Origin: Rachicladosporium sp. CCFEE 5018
Lineage: Eukaryota > Ascomycota > Dothideomycetes > Cladosporiales > Cladosporiaceae
DNA: 64,000 bases
Assembly (NCBI GenBank): GCA_002077045.2
Contig: KZ111143.1
Location: 1,651,219-1,715,218, forward strand
Direction: 5' to 3'
How positions within the stretch are numbered: the stretch's first letter is position 1; every line of letters starts with the position of its first letter. The notes beneath the pieces are model-generated. The model was given only the letters and a program-made list of their open reading frames with translations, was not told the origin of the DNA and searched no databases. Shown here one piece after another: positions 61,646 to 64,000 of this stretch. The position numbers were made by a program, and so were the translations under genes.

Positions 61646-63787
61646 TCTCGTGCCTTGCGCTTTTGCCGCTCGCAGCATATGCAATTGCTAGTCAGACTCC
61701 ATCTCCAGCGAAGCTTGGCGATGTAAGCATTCTGGCTGCCGACGATCTGATCAGTCCGTACCACGCTCTAGTACCTACGGCCCAGTCTTGCTAATCGTCT
61801 ATTCTCAGCCAACGATACAGCAACAACAAGTGCAGCTCTACTGCTGCGCTCATCTTATGACTTGAACTCCGCTCAAGGTGCTTGCGACGCCCTCGGAGAG
61901 TCTCTGTGGTCCCCGGGCAAAGCAGCATTCGACGAGGGATTGAACAGCTCCCTCTCATACGAAGTCTACGCTGGTCGAGTAGCAGCTGGGCAGACTTTCT
62001 GGGTTGCTCAGGCAGGTCAGAAAGGACACTGGCGTAATCCGCATCATGGCCAGCAATGCCAGTCACTTCGCACGAACGGACAGTACTGTCCGGTTGACTG
62101 TAGGGCAGAGCTTCCTGTCCTGTGTACACAGACGGCACCAGCTTCCAACATCACGTATGCCGACACTGCAGCAACGTATCAAGTCGCTCAGAAGGTTGGC
62201 TCGCAGACTTTGATCGGCTTCCGTGACTTCTTGACTTTCAGATTTCTCGGCGTACGCTTTGCCAAGGAGCCTGAGCGGTTCACCTACTCCAGCGTGTTCG
62301 ACACAGCTGTCGGTACCAACAGTGCGTTGACCTTTGCACCTGAGTGTCTGCAATCTCCCAACAATGGCAGCACCGACTGCTTGTTCTTGAACGTCTGGAC
62401 CACTTCTCTACCTGGCGCAGCTGCACCAGCGAAGAAAGCTCTCAAGCCTGTCATGGTCTACATTTACGGCGGTGGCTTTGCCACGGGCAGTGCAAGCAAC
62501 CCGACGAATGACGGAGGCAATCTTGCAGCACGCGGCGACGTCGTGGTTGTTGACATTGCGTATCGTCTGAGTACTCTCGGCTTCCTTGCTCTCGGTGATG
62601 GTGTGCACAACGGCAATTACTGGCTATCGGACTGCATCGCTGGACTTCAATGGGTGCAGAAGTACGTCGAAGCCTTTGGAGGCGATCCCAAGCAGGTCAC
62701 GATCTTTGGCGAGTCCGCTGGTGCAGAGACAGTTCAAGCTCTCCTTGCGTCTTCCGAAGCTAAGGGTCTGTTCCATGGTGCGATCATGCAGAGCAACTAC
62801 CGACAACCGTACATCCCGATCAGCGTTTCCGTAAATCAATCGACAAAGGCAATACTAAACCTAACCGGATGTAACACTGCATCGAATCAGCTGGCGTGCC
62901 TGCAGGCTTACAACGCCTCTGCACTTATTGACCTGAAGACAATCTCGAACGCCCCAGTAATCGATGGCAAGTACCTTAAATCCTCCTACATCAACCTGAA
63001 CTCAACCTCGACACTCAACTCAGTCCCCCTTCTCCTCGGCGTCAACCGCGACGAAGAAGGCGTACAGGGCACAGTCTACCCAACCACAGACCTCAACACG
63101 GGCATCATCGACGTCGCTCCCTCGGTAGGCATCAGCGCTCAAACCCTCATCTCTTCCGGCGCGTTCCCTCTTGGCGGCGGTAACGGCTGCAATGGCGAGA
63201 CCTGCAGCTTCAACACCGCCACTAACGAGACCCTCCGCGTCTTCAACACCACGACCCGTATCCTTACAGACGCCTCCTTCCACTGCTCAAACCAGTACAC
63301 AGCCTACGCTGGCGTCAAGACCGGCGCGCTGCCGAATGTATGGTATTATGAGTTCAACCGCACCTACCAGGACCCAGGCTATAACATGAACGGGATCTGT
63401 CTGCCGCCTGTCACAGCCTCACACCCCTACGGCGACCCAGAGCTAGAGTACTTCAAATGCCACGCAGGCGATCTCAGCATAACGTTTGGCAACTGGGCGC
63501 GCGTCGGTTTCCCGGCGCGAGATGAGTTCGATAAGCCGTACACGCAGCTTGTGGTTGATTATTGGACCGCGTTTGCGAGAAATCTGAACCCGAACCCAGA
63601 TGTTGGGTATCTGAAGGCTAGGGGGTATTGGAGTACGTTGGGGCAGATTCAGGGGAGTGGGTTGTGGGAGAAGGTGGATGCGAAGGAGCCGAGGATGATG
63701 GAGTTGCAGTGGAATTCGGTTATGATGCCTTTCCCGGATGCTGAGCAGTGTTCTGTGTTGGGGCAGGGGCTGGATGTGTTGTTGTAG
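61633..63787 (+). CDS. Secreted type-B carboxylesterase (haplotype 1)
   Basis: Exons 61633-61753 and 61809-63787, 699 residues, uninterrupted. Signal peptide MSVLVSCLALLPLAAYAIA; core motifs DCLFLNVW, YIYGGGF, FGESAGAE, NRDEEGVQG and CHAGDLSITFGNW. The intron donor is GTCCGT here against GTACGT in the other copy, which is a weaker site. It ends GLDVLL, four residues earlier than the other allele. The secreted esterase role is inferred from the family. Confidence 0.92.
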
Positions 63788-64000
63788 TGGAGAAGCATAC
63801 ACTGCGTTCCGCTGGGGGCGCGCACAGTCAGTCAGCCACCAGCCTGAAGACTGATGAAACGTCACGAGAGACACGAGTGGGAACCTACATGTACATACAC
63901 ACCTTGGCTCTCCCGAAAATGACCAATTTTCTCTGTGCGATTGTGGACTGTACCACAACATCGTGAAATAGATCGAAGTTTTGCCGAGAGTGACTAACTG
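63788..64000. other. 3' flank of the esterase, window end
   Basis: No gene seen; alignment to the matching flank at 38888 fades quickly. Confidence 0.4.

Larger units (their letters stand above)
47702..63787. repeat. Haplotype-1 block matching 20150-38887
   Basis: Contig E, collinear with contig C and the start of D. It lacks the two intact BTB genes and shows several one-base indels in the Myb array. No assembly gap interrupts the esterase here, which confirms that gap 3 is artificial. Confidence 0.85.

Noticed and set aside
1..64000. CRISPR arrays, prokaryotic operons, intact transposons or viral genes
   Set aside because: None seen: no spaced direct repeats, no transposase, reverse transcriptase or capsid-like frames, and all clear genes are fungal in type.

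Overview
The window looks like nuclear DNA of a filamentous ascomycete. Its genes are intron-bearing and mostly single-direction. The introns are short (about 50-66 bp, GT...AG, often with a CTGAC/CTAAT-like branch site). Gene content includes riboflavin synthase, the Pol III factor BRF1, an Ist2/TMEM16 protein, a kinesin, a PPR protein, F-box-like and BTB families, and a fungal DUF3292-type protein. A dothideomycete (for example a black, rock-inhabiting or halotolerant lineage) is my best guess from protein flavour; the genus cannot be named from sequence alone.

The window is a scaffold of five contigs joined by four runs of exactly 100 Ns: A = 1-6581, B = 6682-20049, C = 20150-37206, D = 37307-47601, E = 47702-64000. 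B and C share a 374-bp overlap across their gap, and C and D share a 356-bp overlap. A and E, 41 kb apart, share the same 374-bp segment. Three diagnostic bases in that segment pair A with E and B with C. The simplest reading is that B-C-D is the second haplotype (or homeologue) of a diploid, dikaryotic or hybrid genome, wrongly nested inside the A-E junction of the first. Most genes therefore appear twice: A matches 13402-20049, and E matches 20150-38887.

Haplotype 1 (A+E) and haplotype 2 (B+C+D) carry the same order: four tandem F-box-like genes, a mitochondrial CaiB-type CoA-transferase (minus strand, split by the gaps), riboflavin synthase, BTB genes, BRF1, a small acidic protein, a 6-kb array of Myb/SANT-like repeats (minus strand), then a secreted type-B carboxylesterase. 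Contig B adds, upstream, a truncated MFS transporter, a metallophosphoesterase, an anoctamin-type membrane protein and a Cys/Ser/Thr-rich surface protein. Contig D adds, downstream, a DUF3292-like membrane protein, a PPR protein, a kinesin and the start of a Gly-rich (possibly DBP2-like) gene.

Housekeeping genes are nearly identical between haplotypes, but three regions are not. F-box genes 3 and 4 form a hyperdivergent island. The BTB locus has two intact genes on one haplotype and one broken remnant on the other. The Myb array carries different disabling mutations on each haplotype. That array, with about 23 repeats in five blocks separated by linkers that resemble mitochondrial presequences, is the most unusual object here.
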